This document shows positions 25,484-32,892 of a stretch of 64,000 bases of DNA, piece by piece. Under the pieces are notes generated by a model, which ran no database searches, had not been told where the DNA came from, and saw only the letters and a program-made list of their open reading frames with translations. Source of the DNA: Ferrovum sp. (GTDB taxonomy: Bacteria > Pseudomonadota > Gammaproteobacteria > Burkholderiales > Ferrovaceae); the NCBI GenBank assembly GCA_019456405.1, contig WJXM01000021.1:124001-188000 (forward strand). Reading direction: 5' to 3'. Made by a program: the position numbers and the translations under genes. Within the stretch, counting starts at the first letter, position 1; the number at the start of each line of letters is the position of its first letter.

Positions 25484-27313
25484 ATGTGTGGCATCGTGGG
25501 AGCACTGGCACGCCGGGACATCGTGCCGATATTGATCGAGGGTCTCAAGCGCCTGGAATACCGGGGTTACGATTCGGCGGGCTTGGCGGTGCTGGATTCG
25601 GGCCAATTGAAGCGTGTGCGCAGCACGGGGCGGGTCAGTGAGTTGGCTCGGGAAGTGGCGGCGATGGGACTGGTCGGTCGAATGGGCATCGCGCATACTC
25701 GCTGGGCCACTCATGGCGTTCCCAGTATTCGGAATGCCCATCCCCACCAAAGTTGTGACGGGATGGTGGTCGTGCATAACGGCATCATAGAAAACCACGA
25801 GTTTCTGCGCCAATTTCTGCAAGCGCAGGATTATGTTTTTGAATCCGATACCGATACGGAAGTGATAGCGCATCTGGTGCATTTTCATGCGCGCCAACAG
25901 CCCGACCTTGGCCAGGCTTTTCGTGCTGCCCTCGAGCAATTGGAGGGCGCTTATGCCATTGCCCTGATTTCCCGGACGCATCCTGATCTGCTGCTGGCGG
26001 CGCGCAAGGGAAGTCCTCTCCTGTTGGGACTCGGCGAGGGTGAGACCTTTCTTGCGTCCGATGCGGCGGCTTTGATCGCCCATACCCGGCGCATGCTCTA
26101 CCTGGAGGACGGGGACGTGGTGGAAATAACTCCCGCCGGTTATTGCGTGATGACTCTGCAGGGGGAGCCACTGAATCGCCAGGAACGCATCAGCCAACTT
26201 TCACCTGAAACAGCAGAACTCGGTCTCTACGACCACTACATGCAAAAGGAGATTGCGGAACAACCCCGTGCTCTGACGGATACGCTGGAGCCGATTCTGA
26301 AGCAGGGTTTCACTCCCGACTTGTTTGGTGCAGGCGCTCGGGAATGTTTTTCCGGGGTGCGGAATGTCCTGATATTGGCCTGCGGTACCAGTTATCATGC
26401 GGCTCTGGTGGCATGTTACTGGGTGGAGGCCATTGCATGTATCCCCTGTCGGGCGGAAATCGCCAGCGAATATCGCTATCGGACTTCAGTGCCTGACCCG
26501 GAAACCTTGGTGATAACCATTTCCCAGTCGGGAGAAACGGCGGATACCCTGGCTGCCCTGAAACATGCCCAATCCCTCGGAATGCACCATTCCCTGACCA
26601 TTTGCAATGTGCCGGAAAGTGCATTGGTGCGCCAATCCACGTTTTCTTTCCTGACCCGTGCCGGAATGGAAATCGGGGTGGCCTCCACCAAAGCCTTTAC
26701 CACCCAACTGGTGGTCCTGTTTGCCTTGGCGGTGACGCTGGCCAAGACGCGACAGGTGCTGACCGAAACGGCAGAGTTATCGTACCTCGATGCGTTGCGA
26801 CGTCTGCCCAACAAGGTGCAGCATGTGCTGAATCTGGAACCCCAGTTGCGGCTCTGGGCAGAACATTTCTGTCACAAACAGCATGCCCTCTTTTTGGGTC
26901 GTGGAGCCCATTACCCCATCGCTCTGGAAGGATCACTCAAACTCAAGGAGATTTCCTACATCCACGCCGAAGCCTATGCGGCTGGAGAACTCAAGCATGG
27001 ACCGCTGGCTCTGGTGGATGGAGACATGCCAGTGGTGGCTGTGGCGCCCAACGATGATCTGCTCGAGAAACTCAAGTCCAACCTGCAGGAGGTGCGCGCT
27101 CGGGGGGGGGAATTGTATGTGCTGGCAGACAATGACAGCCATTTTTCTCCTTCCGAGGGGATTCATGTGATTCGGCTTCCGGACCATGAGGGGATCCTGA
27201 GTCCGGTGGTCCATGTGGTGCCTCTGCAACTGCTGGCCTATCATACCGCGTGCCTGCGAGGAGCCGATGTGGACAAACCACGAAATTTGGCCAAGAGCGT
27301 GACGGTGGAATGA
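25484..27313 (+). CDS. glmS: Glutamine-fructose-6-phosphate aminotransferase GlmS
   Basis: GlmS makes glucosamine-6-phosphate, the entry point to peptidoglycan and lipid A precursors. The 609-residue product has the N-terminal glutaminase starting with Cys2 ([12 protein letters not shown], then [11 protein letters not shown] and HTRWATHG), and two SIS domains ([29 protein letters not shown]). It ends [13 protein letters not shown], as in bacterial GlmS. A G9 tract at 27112-27120 lies in the second SIS domain and would frameshift the enzyme if it slipped. The stop overlaps the pyrC start (ATGA). Confidence 0.98.
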   Translation: MCGIVGALARRDIVPILIEGLKRLEYRGYDSAGLAVLDSGQLKRVRSTGRVSELAREVAAMGLVGRMGIAHTRWATHGVPSIRNAHPHQSCDGMVVVHNGIIENHEFLRQFLQAQDYVFESDTDTEVIAHLVHFHARQQPDLGQAFRAALEQLEGAYAIALISRTHPDLLLAARKGSPLLLGLGEGETFLASDAAALIAHTRRMLYLEDGDVVEITPAGYCVMTLQGEPLNRQERISQLSPETAELGLYDHYMQKEIAEQPRALTDTLEPILKQGFTPDLFGAGARECFSGVRNVLILACGTSYHAALVACYWVEAIACIPCRAEIASEYRYRTSVPDPETLVITISQSGETADTLAALKHAQSLGMHHSLTICNVPESALVRQSTFSFLTRAGMEIGVASTKAFTTQLVVLFALAVTLAKTRQVLTETAELSYLDALRRLPNKVQHVLNLEPQLRLWAEHFCHKQHALFLGRGAHYPIALEGSLKLKEISYIHAEAYAAGELKHGPLALVDGDMPVVAVAPNDDLLEKLKSNLQEVRARGGELYVLADNDSHFSPSEGIHVIRLPDHEGILSPVVHVVPLQLLAYHTACLRGADVDKPRNLAKSVTVE

Positions 27314-28374
27314 AGATGGAAACGTTGACTTTGACCCGGCCGGATGATTGGCATCTGCATCTGCGCGATGGAGTGATGTTGCGTGCGGTAGTTCCGCCTT
27401 CAGCACGGGTATTTGGGCGCATCATGGCCATGCCCAACCTCAACCCCCCGGTGACCACGGTGGTAAGGGCGTCCGCTTATCGGGAGCGAATTCTGGCGGC
27501 TTTGCCGGAGGGTGTAGGGTGTACCCCGCTGCTCTCCCTGTATCTGACGGAGTCGACGGCACCGGGCGAAGTGGAAGCCGCGCAGACCAGTGGGTTCGTG
27601 GTGGGCTTCAAGTACTATCCGCAAGGAGCCACGACGCATTCGGACGCGGGGGTGCGCGACCTGAAGCGTTGTGACGGGGTGTTGAGGGCTTTGGCGGAGA
27701 CTGGGATGCCTCTGCAGGTCCACGGGGAAGTGACCGATCCTGGCGTGGACGTTTTTGACCGTGAAGCCGTATTCATCGAGCGTGAGTTAATCCCTTTGCT
27801 GGACCGTCATCCGGATTTGCGCGTGGTGTTTGAACACATCACCACGCGCGCCGCCGTGGATTTTGTTCGGCAAGCCGGCACCGGGGTGGCGGCAACGGTG
27901 ACCCCCCAGCATTTGCTTTATAACCGAAACGCATTGTTTCAAGGTGGAATTCGGCCCCATTACTATTGCCTACCGGTGCTCAAGCGGGAAGAGCATCGTC
28001 AGGCGTTGTGCGCCATCGTGGCCAAGGGGCACCCTCGTTTCTTTCTGGGTACCGACAGCGCACCCCATGAACGGCAGAGCAAGGAAACCGCCTGCGGTTG
28101 TGCCGGTATCTACAGCGCACCGGTGGCCTTGCCGTTTTACGCGCAGGTATTCGATACCCTGGGGGCATTGGACAAACTGGAAGGGTTTGCCAGTCATTTC
28201 GGGGCCGATTTCTACCGTGTGCCCCGTAATTCCGAATCGGTGACCCTGATTCGCCAACCCTGGACGGTGCCTCTTACCCAAGGCTTTGAAGACCAAACCC
28301 TGGTTCCTCTGGGTGCGGGAGAAATTCTGGACTGGCAGGTACTTCCCTCTGGTAGAATAGAGCGGGGAAGTTGA
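27310..28374 (+). CDS. pyrC: Dihydroorotase PyrC (class II)
   Basis: PyrC closes carbamoyl-aspartate to dihydroorotate in pyrimidine synthesis. The 354-residue product is the short proteobacterial class II type. The zinc motif HLHLRDG is at residues 15-21. The carbamylated-lysine segment [29 protein letters not shown] and the GTDSAPH metal Asp region are all present. ATG 27310 overlaps the glmS stop by 4 bp; another Met two codons on is possible. The last nine bases overlap the predicted 5' end of RNase P RNA, whose -10 lies within pyrC. Confidence 0.97.
   Translation: MKMETLTLTRPDDWHLHLRDGVMLRAVVPPSARVFGRIMAMPNLNPPVTTVVRASAYRERILAALPEGVGCTPLLSLYLTESTAPGEVEAAQTSGFVVGFKYYPQGATTHSDAGVRDLKRCDGVLRALAETGMPLQVHGEVTDPGVDVFDREAVFIERELIPLLDRHPDLRVVFEHITTRAAVDFVRQAGTGVAATVTPQHLLYNRNALFQGGIRPHYYCLPVLKREEHRQALCAIVAKGHPRFFLGTDSAPHERQSKETACGCAGIYSAPVALPFYAQVFDTLGALDKLEGFASHFGADFYRVPRNSESVTLIRQPWTVPLTQGFEDQTLVPLGAGEILDWQVLPSGRIERGS
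28350..28358 (+). promoter_or_regulatory. Extended -10 promoter of rnpB inside pyrC
   Basis: TGGTAGAAT lies inside the 3' end of pyrC, 8 bp before the predicted RNase P RNA 5' end. The 12-mer CTCTGGTAGAAT is identical to one before secA (49320-49331). No good -35 is evident. Confidence 0.6.
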
Positions 28375-28720
28375 TTGGACAGTCGCCGCGGGATTCATCC
28401 CGGGGAGGAAAGTCCGGGCTCCACAGAGCGGGATGCCGGCTAACGGCCGGAGGTCGCGAGGCCATGGAAAGTGATACAGAGACTTAAACCGCCCAAGCAT
28501 CCGCAAGGATGACGGCAAGGGTGAAAAGGTGCGGTAAGAGCGCACCGCGGAGGCGGTAACGCTGACGGCAAGTTAAACCCCATCCGGAGCAAGACCAAAT
28601 AGGGAAGCGTTGGCGTGGCTCGCGCTGCTTCCGGGTAGGTTGCTGGAGCCGTCAGGTAACTGACGGCCTAGAGGAATGACTGTCCTCGACAGAACCCGGC
28701 TTATAGATCGACTTTCCCAC
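28366..28720 (+). ncRNA. rnpB: RNase P RNA (type A)
   Basis: The catalytic RNA of tRNA 5' maturation. The 5' GACAGTCGCC segment, the conserved GAGGAAAGTCCGGGCTCC core (28405-28422), GGTGCGGTAAGAGCGCACCG, GGAGCAAGACCAAATAGGG and the 3' CGACAGAACCCGGCTTAT (about 28687-28704) are all present and in order. A 5' GAAGTTGAT and 3' ATCGACTTT can pair as P1, which fixes the ends to within a few bases. The L15 segment reads AAGTTAAACC instead of the GGTAAAC type. Gene length is about 355 nt. It starts just inside the pyrC stop. Confidence 0.97.
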
Positions 28721-28731
28721 CTTATTTGGGT

Positions 28732-28866
28732 TCAGTGAACGGATTTCGTGGGGGGACTGCACCTTTTGCAGTCCTTGCCTGCACAATGGGAACTGAAAAA
28801 GACACGGCGTATCGAGTAAACGATGGCGGCGGCCACGATGGCCAGGGTGATCAGGGTATCCCACAT
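28732..28866 (-). CDS. FeoB-associated Cys-rich membrane mini-protein
   Basis: This 44-residue protein starts MWDTLITLAIVAAAIVYSIR (one transmembrane helix), followed by a basic RRVFFSS and a Cys cluster HCAGKDCKRCSPP (Cys at 28, 33, 36). That layout matches the FeoB-associated Cys-rich membrane protein family. An AGGAGA lies 6 nt before ATG, within the end of feoB, and the gene begins 2 bp after the feoB stop. The family is found next to feoB in many bacteria and is thought to assist Fe(II) uptake, but its function is not established. FeoC is not present. Confidence 0.8.
   Translation of the reverse strand: MWDTLITLAIVAAAIVYSIRRVFFSSHCAGKDCKRCSPPTKSVH
28754..28774 (+). terminator. Hairpin downstream of rnpB, inside an antisense gene
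   Basis: GGACTGCA and TGCAGTCC form an exact 8-bp stem with a 5-nt loop, about 33 bp after the RNase P RNA. Only two T residues follow, so it is at best a weak intrinsic terminator. On the other strand it encodes the Cys-rich tail of the small FeoB-associated protein. Confidence 0.35.
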
Positions 28867-28868
28867 GG

Positions 28869-30734
28869 TTATTCTCCTGTGAAGGCCAATGCGACATGAT
28901 AGGTAACGAAGGCACCTCCGTAAGCCAGTCCGAAGAGATAGGCGAGCATGAGAGAGGGGATTCGCCAGGAACCGGTTTCACGCCGTACCGCACTCAAGGT
29001 GGCGACACATTGGGGTGCATAGACGTACCAGGTCAGCAAGGCCAGAGCCGTCGGCAAACTCCAGGAATGAGCGAGCACGGGGGCGAGCGCGTCGCTGACG
29101 CTGTTGCCTCCGTCACTCGATAGGGAATAAACCGTGCCCAAGGCCCCTACCGCCACTTCTCGGGCGACCATTCCCGGAATCAGCGCAATACAGATTTGCC
29201 AGTTGAATCCGATGGGTGCAAAAACCCCCCCGAGGACCTGGCCGATCATGCCTGCAAAACTGTGGCGGATGGCGGGGCCGACCAGACCTGCGGGAGGGGG
29301 AGGGAAAGCACTCAAAAACCAGATGACAATGGTGATGGGCAGGATGATGGTGCCCGTGCGCGTGACGAACAGAGCCCCTCGTTCTACCAGACCCATGACC
29401 AGATTGCGCAGGTTGGGCAAGCGGTAGGCAGGGAGTTCCATCATCAAGGCTTGGTAACGATGACGGGTACGTTGTTTCATGATCAGGGCAATGCCCATGG
29501 CCGAAAGGATTCCCGCACAGTAAAGGAGGAACAGAACCACGCCTTGCAGGTTGAACAGGCCCAGTACCGGACGATTGGGAATGAATGCTGAAATCAATAG
29601 GGCGTAGACGGGAAGACGGGCCGAACATGTCATCAGGGGCGCAATCAGGATGGTGGTCAGGCGATCCTTTGGGTTTTGAATGGTGCGCGTGGCCATGATG
29701 CCGGGAATGGCACAGGCAAAACTTGACAGAAGCGGGATGAAGGAACGACCGGACAAACCGACGGTACCCATGACGCGGTCCAGCAGGAAAGCAGCCCGAG
29801 GCAGGTAGCCCGAGTCTTCCAAAGCCAGGATGAAGGCAAACAGAATCAGGATTTGGGGCAGGAACATCAATACACTGCCGGCACCATTCAGGACTCCATC
29901 GGCCAGAAGGCTGCGCAACAGGCCCGGGGGAAAGATTTGGTGTACCCAGTTCACGGCCATCCCGACCATTCCCTTGATCAGGTCCATGGGAATGGTGGCC
30001 CAGGTGAAGACTGCCTGAAAAGTCAGGAACAGGACCAGGGCGAGAATGAGCATTCCCCACAAGGGATGCATGATCACCCGATCGATACGCTCGTTCCAGT
30101 GGTCATCGCGCTTGGATTCATCACAAGTCGCTGCCAGAATGGCGCGTACGCGCAGTTGAATGGACTGCAGTTCCTGCGGGTTCGGATCTTTCCAGGCAAC
30201 GAGTCCGGCAGGGATGGCGAAAGGCGTGTTTTGGTCGATGAAGGCCACCAGATTGGCTGCCCCTCCACTGTCTACCGCGACGGTTTCCACCACGGGCAGA
30301 TCGAGCTCGCGGGACAAGGCGGGAACATCGATGAGAATGCCATGGCTGCGCGCCAGATCCATCATGTTGAGGGCCAGAACCAGAGGGCGGCCCAGACGCT
30401 TCAGTTCCAGCACCAGGCGCAGGTGCAGACGCAGGTTGGTGGCATCCACCACGCAGACCAGCAACTCCGGCGGGGCTTCCTCCTGTAACTGACCCAGAAC
30501 GGCCCGGCGCGTGATGGATTCATCGAGAGAAGTGGGGGTCAGGCTATAGGTGCCTGGCAAGTCCACGATTTGAATTCGTTTGCCTTGAGGCGACGTGAGA
30601 AAGCCTTCCTTGCGTTCCACGGTGACGCCTGCATAGTTGGCCACTTTTTGGTGGCTTCCCGTGAGTCGGTTGAACAGGGCGGTTTTCCCGCAATTAGGGG
30701 CTCCGACCAGCGCGGCAACCGTGGAATGACTCAT
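28869..30734 (-). CDS. feoB: Ferrous iron transporter FeoB
   Basis: FeoB is the GTPase-coupled Fe(II) permease of the inner membrane. The 621-residue product has an N-terminal G domain with G1 GAPNCGKT (11-18), G3 DLPGTYSL, and NMMD for G4. A polytopic membrane domain with two Gate motifs follows (around LSSFACAIPGIMATRT and LIPGMVAREVAVGALG). It is shorter than the 770-residue enterobacterial FeoB but within the family range. Its start overlaps feoA by 4 bp. Expression is probably iron-repressed from the promoter at 31029-31058. Confidence 0.97.
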   Translation of the reverse strand: MSHSTVAALVGAPNCGKTALFNRLTGSHQKVANYAGVTVERKEGFLTSPQGKRIQIVDLPGTYSLTPTSLDESITRRAVLGQLQEEAPPELLVCVVDATNLRLHLRLVLELKRLGRPLVLALNMMDLARSHGILIDVPALSRELDLPVVETVAVDSGGAANLVAFIDQNTPFAIPAGLVAWKDPNPQELQSIQLRVRAILAATCDESKRDDHWNERIDRVIMHPLWGMLILALVLFLTFQAVFTWATIPMDLIKGMVGMAVNWVHQIFPPGLLRSLLADGVLNGAGSVLMFLPQILILFAFILALEDSGYLPRAAFLLDRVMGTVGLSGRSFIPLLSSFACAIPGIMATRTIQNPKDRLTTILIAPLMTCSARLPVYALLISAFIPNRPVLGLFNLQGVVLFLLYCAGILSAMGIALIMKQRTRHRYQALMMELPAYRLPNLRNLVMGLVERGALFVTRTGTIILPITIVIWFLSAFPPPPAGLVGPAIRHSFAGMIGQVLGGVFAPIGFNWQICIALIPGMVAREVAVGALGTVYSLSSDGGNSVSDALAPVLAHSWSLPTALALLTWYVYAPQCVATLSAVRRETGSWRIPSLMLAYLFGLAYGGAFVTYHVALAFTGE

Positions 30735-31003
30735 GCGTCGTCCCGGATGACCTTGATTGCTGCCGCTTCGGTTCTGCGCAAGGCGAAAGTGGAGTTTCCC
30801 ACCCGTACGGCAATGGGGTCCCCGCTGGGGAAACCACGCCGGATTACACGCAGATGCTCTCCCGGGATGAAGCCCAGTTCCACGAGGCGGCGCACGCCAT
30901 CCTCGCCCAGACGGACATCCGCTCCCTCGTCCAGGCTGACCTGAGTAATGGTGCCGGATTCTCCTGGAGCCATATGGGTGACGCGAAAGATTCTATTCTT
31001 CAT
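30731..31003 (-). CDS. feoA: Ferrous iron transport accessory protein FeoA
   Basis: FeoA is a small SH3-like cytosolic partner of FeoB. The 90-residue product has LGEDGVRRLVELGFIPGEHLRVIRRG and the C-terminal RVGNSTFALRRTEAAAIKV typical of FeoA. It begins the feoA-feoB-Cys-rich operon on the minus strand, divergent from mraZ. The ATG at 31003 is preceded by TGTACATCC without a strong Shine-Dalgarno. Confidence 0.94.
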   Translation of the reverse strand: MKNRIFRVTHMAPGESGTITQVSLDEGADVRLGEDGVRRLVELGFIPGEHLRVIRRGFPSGDPIAVRVGNSTFALRRTEAAAIKVIRDDA

Positions 31004-31028
31004 GGATGTACAAGCCCCCTCTGGGGAT

Positions 31029-31058
31029 ATTTTAAACGAGAATGCTTCCTATTTGCAA
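31029..31058 (-). promoter_or_regulatory. feoA promoter with a Fur-box-like sequence in the spacer
   Basis: On the minus strand TTGCAA (31053-31058), an 18-bp spacer and TAAAAT (31029-31034) make a good sigma-70 promoter. A 19-mer spanning 31038-31056 matches the Fur consensus GATAATGATAATCATTATC at 12 of 19 positions, and it lies across the spacer, where Fur would block polymerase. Fur control is an inference. Confidence 0.5.
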
Positions 31059-31119
31059 GTTCAGAGTCTGACCTGTAAAAAATGGTTCCCATCCTTTGGT
31101 TTTTTGAGAGGTTTCTCCC

Positions 31120-31148
31120 TTGACCGGCATCATGGCTTAGCCTATAGT
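31120..31148 (+). promoter_or_regulatory. Sigma-70 promoter of the dcw cluster (PmraZ)
   Basis: TTGACC (31120-31125), a 17-bp spacer and TATAGT (31143-31148) form a near-consensus promoter. The predicted start near 31154 is immediately followed by the three MraZ boxes. This is probably the main promoter of the division and wall cluster. Confidence 0.75.
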
Positions 31149-31157
31149 GGCGAAAAG

Positions 31158-31182
31158 TAGGAATTAATGGGAATTTGTGGGG
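31158..31182 (+). promoter_or_regulatory. Three MraZ-binding repeats
   Basis: TAGGA (31158-31162), TGGGA (31168-31172) and TGGGG (31178-31182) are direct repeats spaced by exactly 5 nt, the layout of the TGGGN boxes bound by MraZ in enteric bacteria. They lie just after the predicted transcription start, consistent with autorepression of the dcw cluster. Confidence 0.7.
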
Positions 31183-31205
31183 GGAACTTTTCCGGTTGGG
31201 GGGGT

Positions 31206-31655
31206 GTGTTGTTCCAAGGGCCATCAGAAATCAGCCTGGATTCCAAAGGCCGGCTGGCGATCCCCACTCGCTACCGCGAAATTCTTCGTGCCCAATCGGA
31301 AGGACAATTGGTGATTACTGCCCATCCCCATCGATGCCTTCTCCTCTATCCTCGTCCCGCTTGGGAACCCATTCGGGATGCCATCATGAAAACTTCTGGT
31401 TTGGACCGTCAAACCACCCTGCTTCAGGGGTTATTGGTGGGACATGCAGATGATGTGGAAATGGACAGTGCCGGACGGGTATTGGTGTCCCCAGCCCTGC
31501 GTCGTTTTTCACGCATCGAACGTGAGGTGATGATGTTTGGACAGGGTAGTCACTTCAAATTGTGGGCGCCGCCTGCCTGGGAAGAACAGTTTGCCGAAAT
31601 CGAGCGTCTGGGGGCCGGCTTGGTGCCCGTTGGCCTGGAATCTCTTTCTTTCTGA
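31206..31655 (+). CDS. mraZ: Transcriptional regulator MraZ
   Basis: MraZ is an AbrB-like octameric regulator that represses its own dcw cluster. The 149-residue product has two repeats of the DSKGRLAIPTRYRE / MDSAGRVLVSPALRR motif and CLLLYPRPAWEPI. The start is uncertain. GTG 31206 or TTG 31209 aligns with the normal MFRG N-terminus (here LFQG) but has only a G-run upstream. ATG 31167 has AGGA 4 nt upstream and would add 13 residues, yet it lies inside the MraZ boxes. I prefer 31206. Confidence 0.93.
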   Translation: MLFQGPSEISLDSKGRLAIPTRYREILRAQSEGQLVITAHPHRCLLLYPRPAWEPIRDAIMKTSGLDRQTTLLQGLLVGHADDVEMDSAGRVLVSPALRRFSRIEREVMMFGQGSHFKLWAPPAWEEQFAEIERLGAGLVPVGLESLSF

Positions 31656-31660
31656 TTCAC

Positions 31661-32608
31661 ATGGCCCAGTCATTCAATTCAGACGGTCATCACAGTGTCC
31701 TGCTCCAGGAAGCGGTGCAGGCGCTCAACCTGCGTCCGGGGGGCATTTATGTAGATGGTACCTTTGGACGAGGCGGGCATAGTCAGCGCATTTTGCAGGA
31801 AATGGCCCCAACCGGCCGAGTCGTGGCGCTGGATCGGGACCCGGCGGCCATCGCCGCAGGCCGACGAGCACTGCAGGATTCCCGCATGATTCTGCGTCAG
31901 GCACGATTCTCCCAACTGGAAGACGTCCTTCTCTCACTGGAGGTTACGGAGGTGGATGGAATACTTCTGGATCTGGGGGTATCTTCACCCCAACTGGATC
32001 AGGCTGAGCGTGGATTCAGTTTCCGTCAGGAAGGTCCCCTCGATATGCGGATGGACCCGAGCGAGGGGATGACGGCCGCTGCCTGGCTCAATCAAGTGGG
32101 TGAAAAAGAACTGGCCGAGGTCATTCACACGCTGGGCGAGGAGCGTTTCGCCCGTCAGGTGGCCCACGCCATTATTCAGGCCCGCGCCCAGCGCCCACTC
32201 GAAACCACGCGTCAACTGGCTCAGATCGTGGCTATGGCCGTGCGCACGCGGGAAGTAGGACAGGACCCGGCAACGCGTACATTTCAGGCGATTCGCCTGC
32301 ATATCAACCGCGAACTGGATGAATTGGCGGCGGTGCTTCCCCAGGCACTGCATCTGTTGAAGAGCGGAGGGCGTCTGGCCATCATCAGTTTCCACTCGCT
32401 TGAAGATCGGATCGTCAAACAGTATTTTCAGGGTCATTCTCGTCCACCAGAGATTCCTCGGGGCATGGCTGTGCGTGAAGCCGAGCGACCTGCGCCGCCT
32501 TTGCGCTTGGTGGGACGGGCCCAACGTGCCAGCCGTGTTGAAGTGGCCCGTAATCCGCGCAGCCGGAGCGCCATCCTGCGCGTCGCGGAAAGGACGGACG
32601 CATCATGA
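31661..32608 (+). CDS. rsmH: 16S rRNA m4C1402 methyltransferase RsmH (MraW)
   Basis: RsmH methylates N4 of C1402 in 16S rRNA with SAM. The 315-residue product has HHSVLLQEAVQAL, the SAM loop YVDGTFGRGGHSQRIL, DRDPAAIA, LLDLGVSSPQLDQAERGFSF and the C-terminal ISFHSLEDRIVKQYF and NPRSRSAILRVAE motifs. All are diagnostic. ATG 31661 lies 5 bp after the mraZ stop; upstream in-frame Met codons lie within mraZ. ftsL overlaps by 4 bp. Confidence 0.97.
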   Translation: MAQSFNSDGHHSVLLQEAVQALNLRPGGIYVDGTFGRGGHSQRILQEMAPTGRVVALDRDPAAIAAGRRALQDSRMILRQARFSQLEDVLLSLEVTEVDGILLDLGVSSPQLDQAERGFSFRQEGPLDMRMDPSEGMTAAAWLNQVGEKELAEVIHTLGEERFARQVAHAIIQARAQRPLETTRQLAQIVAMAVRTREVGQDPATRTFQAIRLHINRELDELAAVLPQALHLLKSGGRLAIISFHSLEDRIVKQYFQGHSRPPEIPRGMAVREAERPAPPLRLVGRAQRASRVEVARNPRSRSAILRVAERTDAS

Positions 32609-32892
32609 CACGAAGGGATGGACTGCTCTTTCTGTTGGTCATGAGCCTGGCTTTGGGAGTGATCCAGGGCCAGCAGGAGACTCGCCGTCGGTATATCGAT
32701 TTGCAGCAGGAAAAGGACCATCAGGTGCAGTTGCAAACCGAGGGCGATCAGTTGCAGATCGAGGAGGGTACGCTTTCCGCCAGCCATCGCATCGAAGCAC
32801 ATGCCTTGCATGAACTCGGTATGCAGTTGCCCACTCCCGCCCAGAAACATTTGCTGGTGGTGGCTCCGCTGAGCGGGGGTGAGACACGATGA
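32605..32892 (+). CDS. ftsL: Cell division protein FtsL
   Basis: FtsL is a bitopic divisome protein that works with FtsB and FtsQ to activate FtsWI. The 95-residue product has a short basic cytoplasmic end, one transmembrane helix (about residues 6-22: GLLFLLVMSLALGVIQG), and a periplasmic heptad-rich coiled coil (RRRYIDLQQEKDHQVQLQTE...), ending IEAHALHELGMQLP. The sequence is poorly conserved; position between rsmH and ftsI with 4-bp overlaps on both sides makes the call safe. Confidence 0.92.
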   Translation: MTRRDGLLFLLVMSLALGVIQGQQETRRRYIDLQQEKDHQVQLQTEGDQLQIEEGTLSASHRIEAHALHELGMQLPTPAQKHLLVVAPLSGGETR

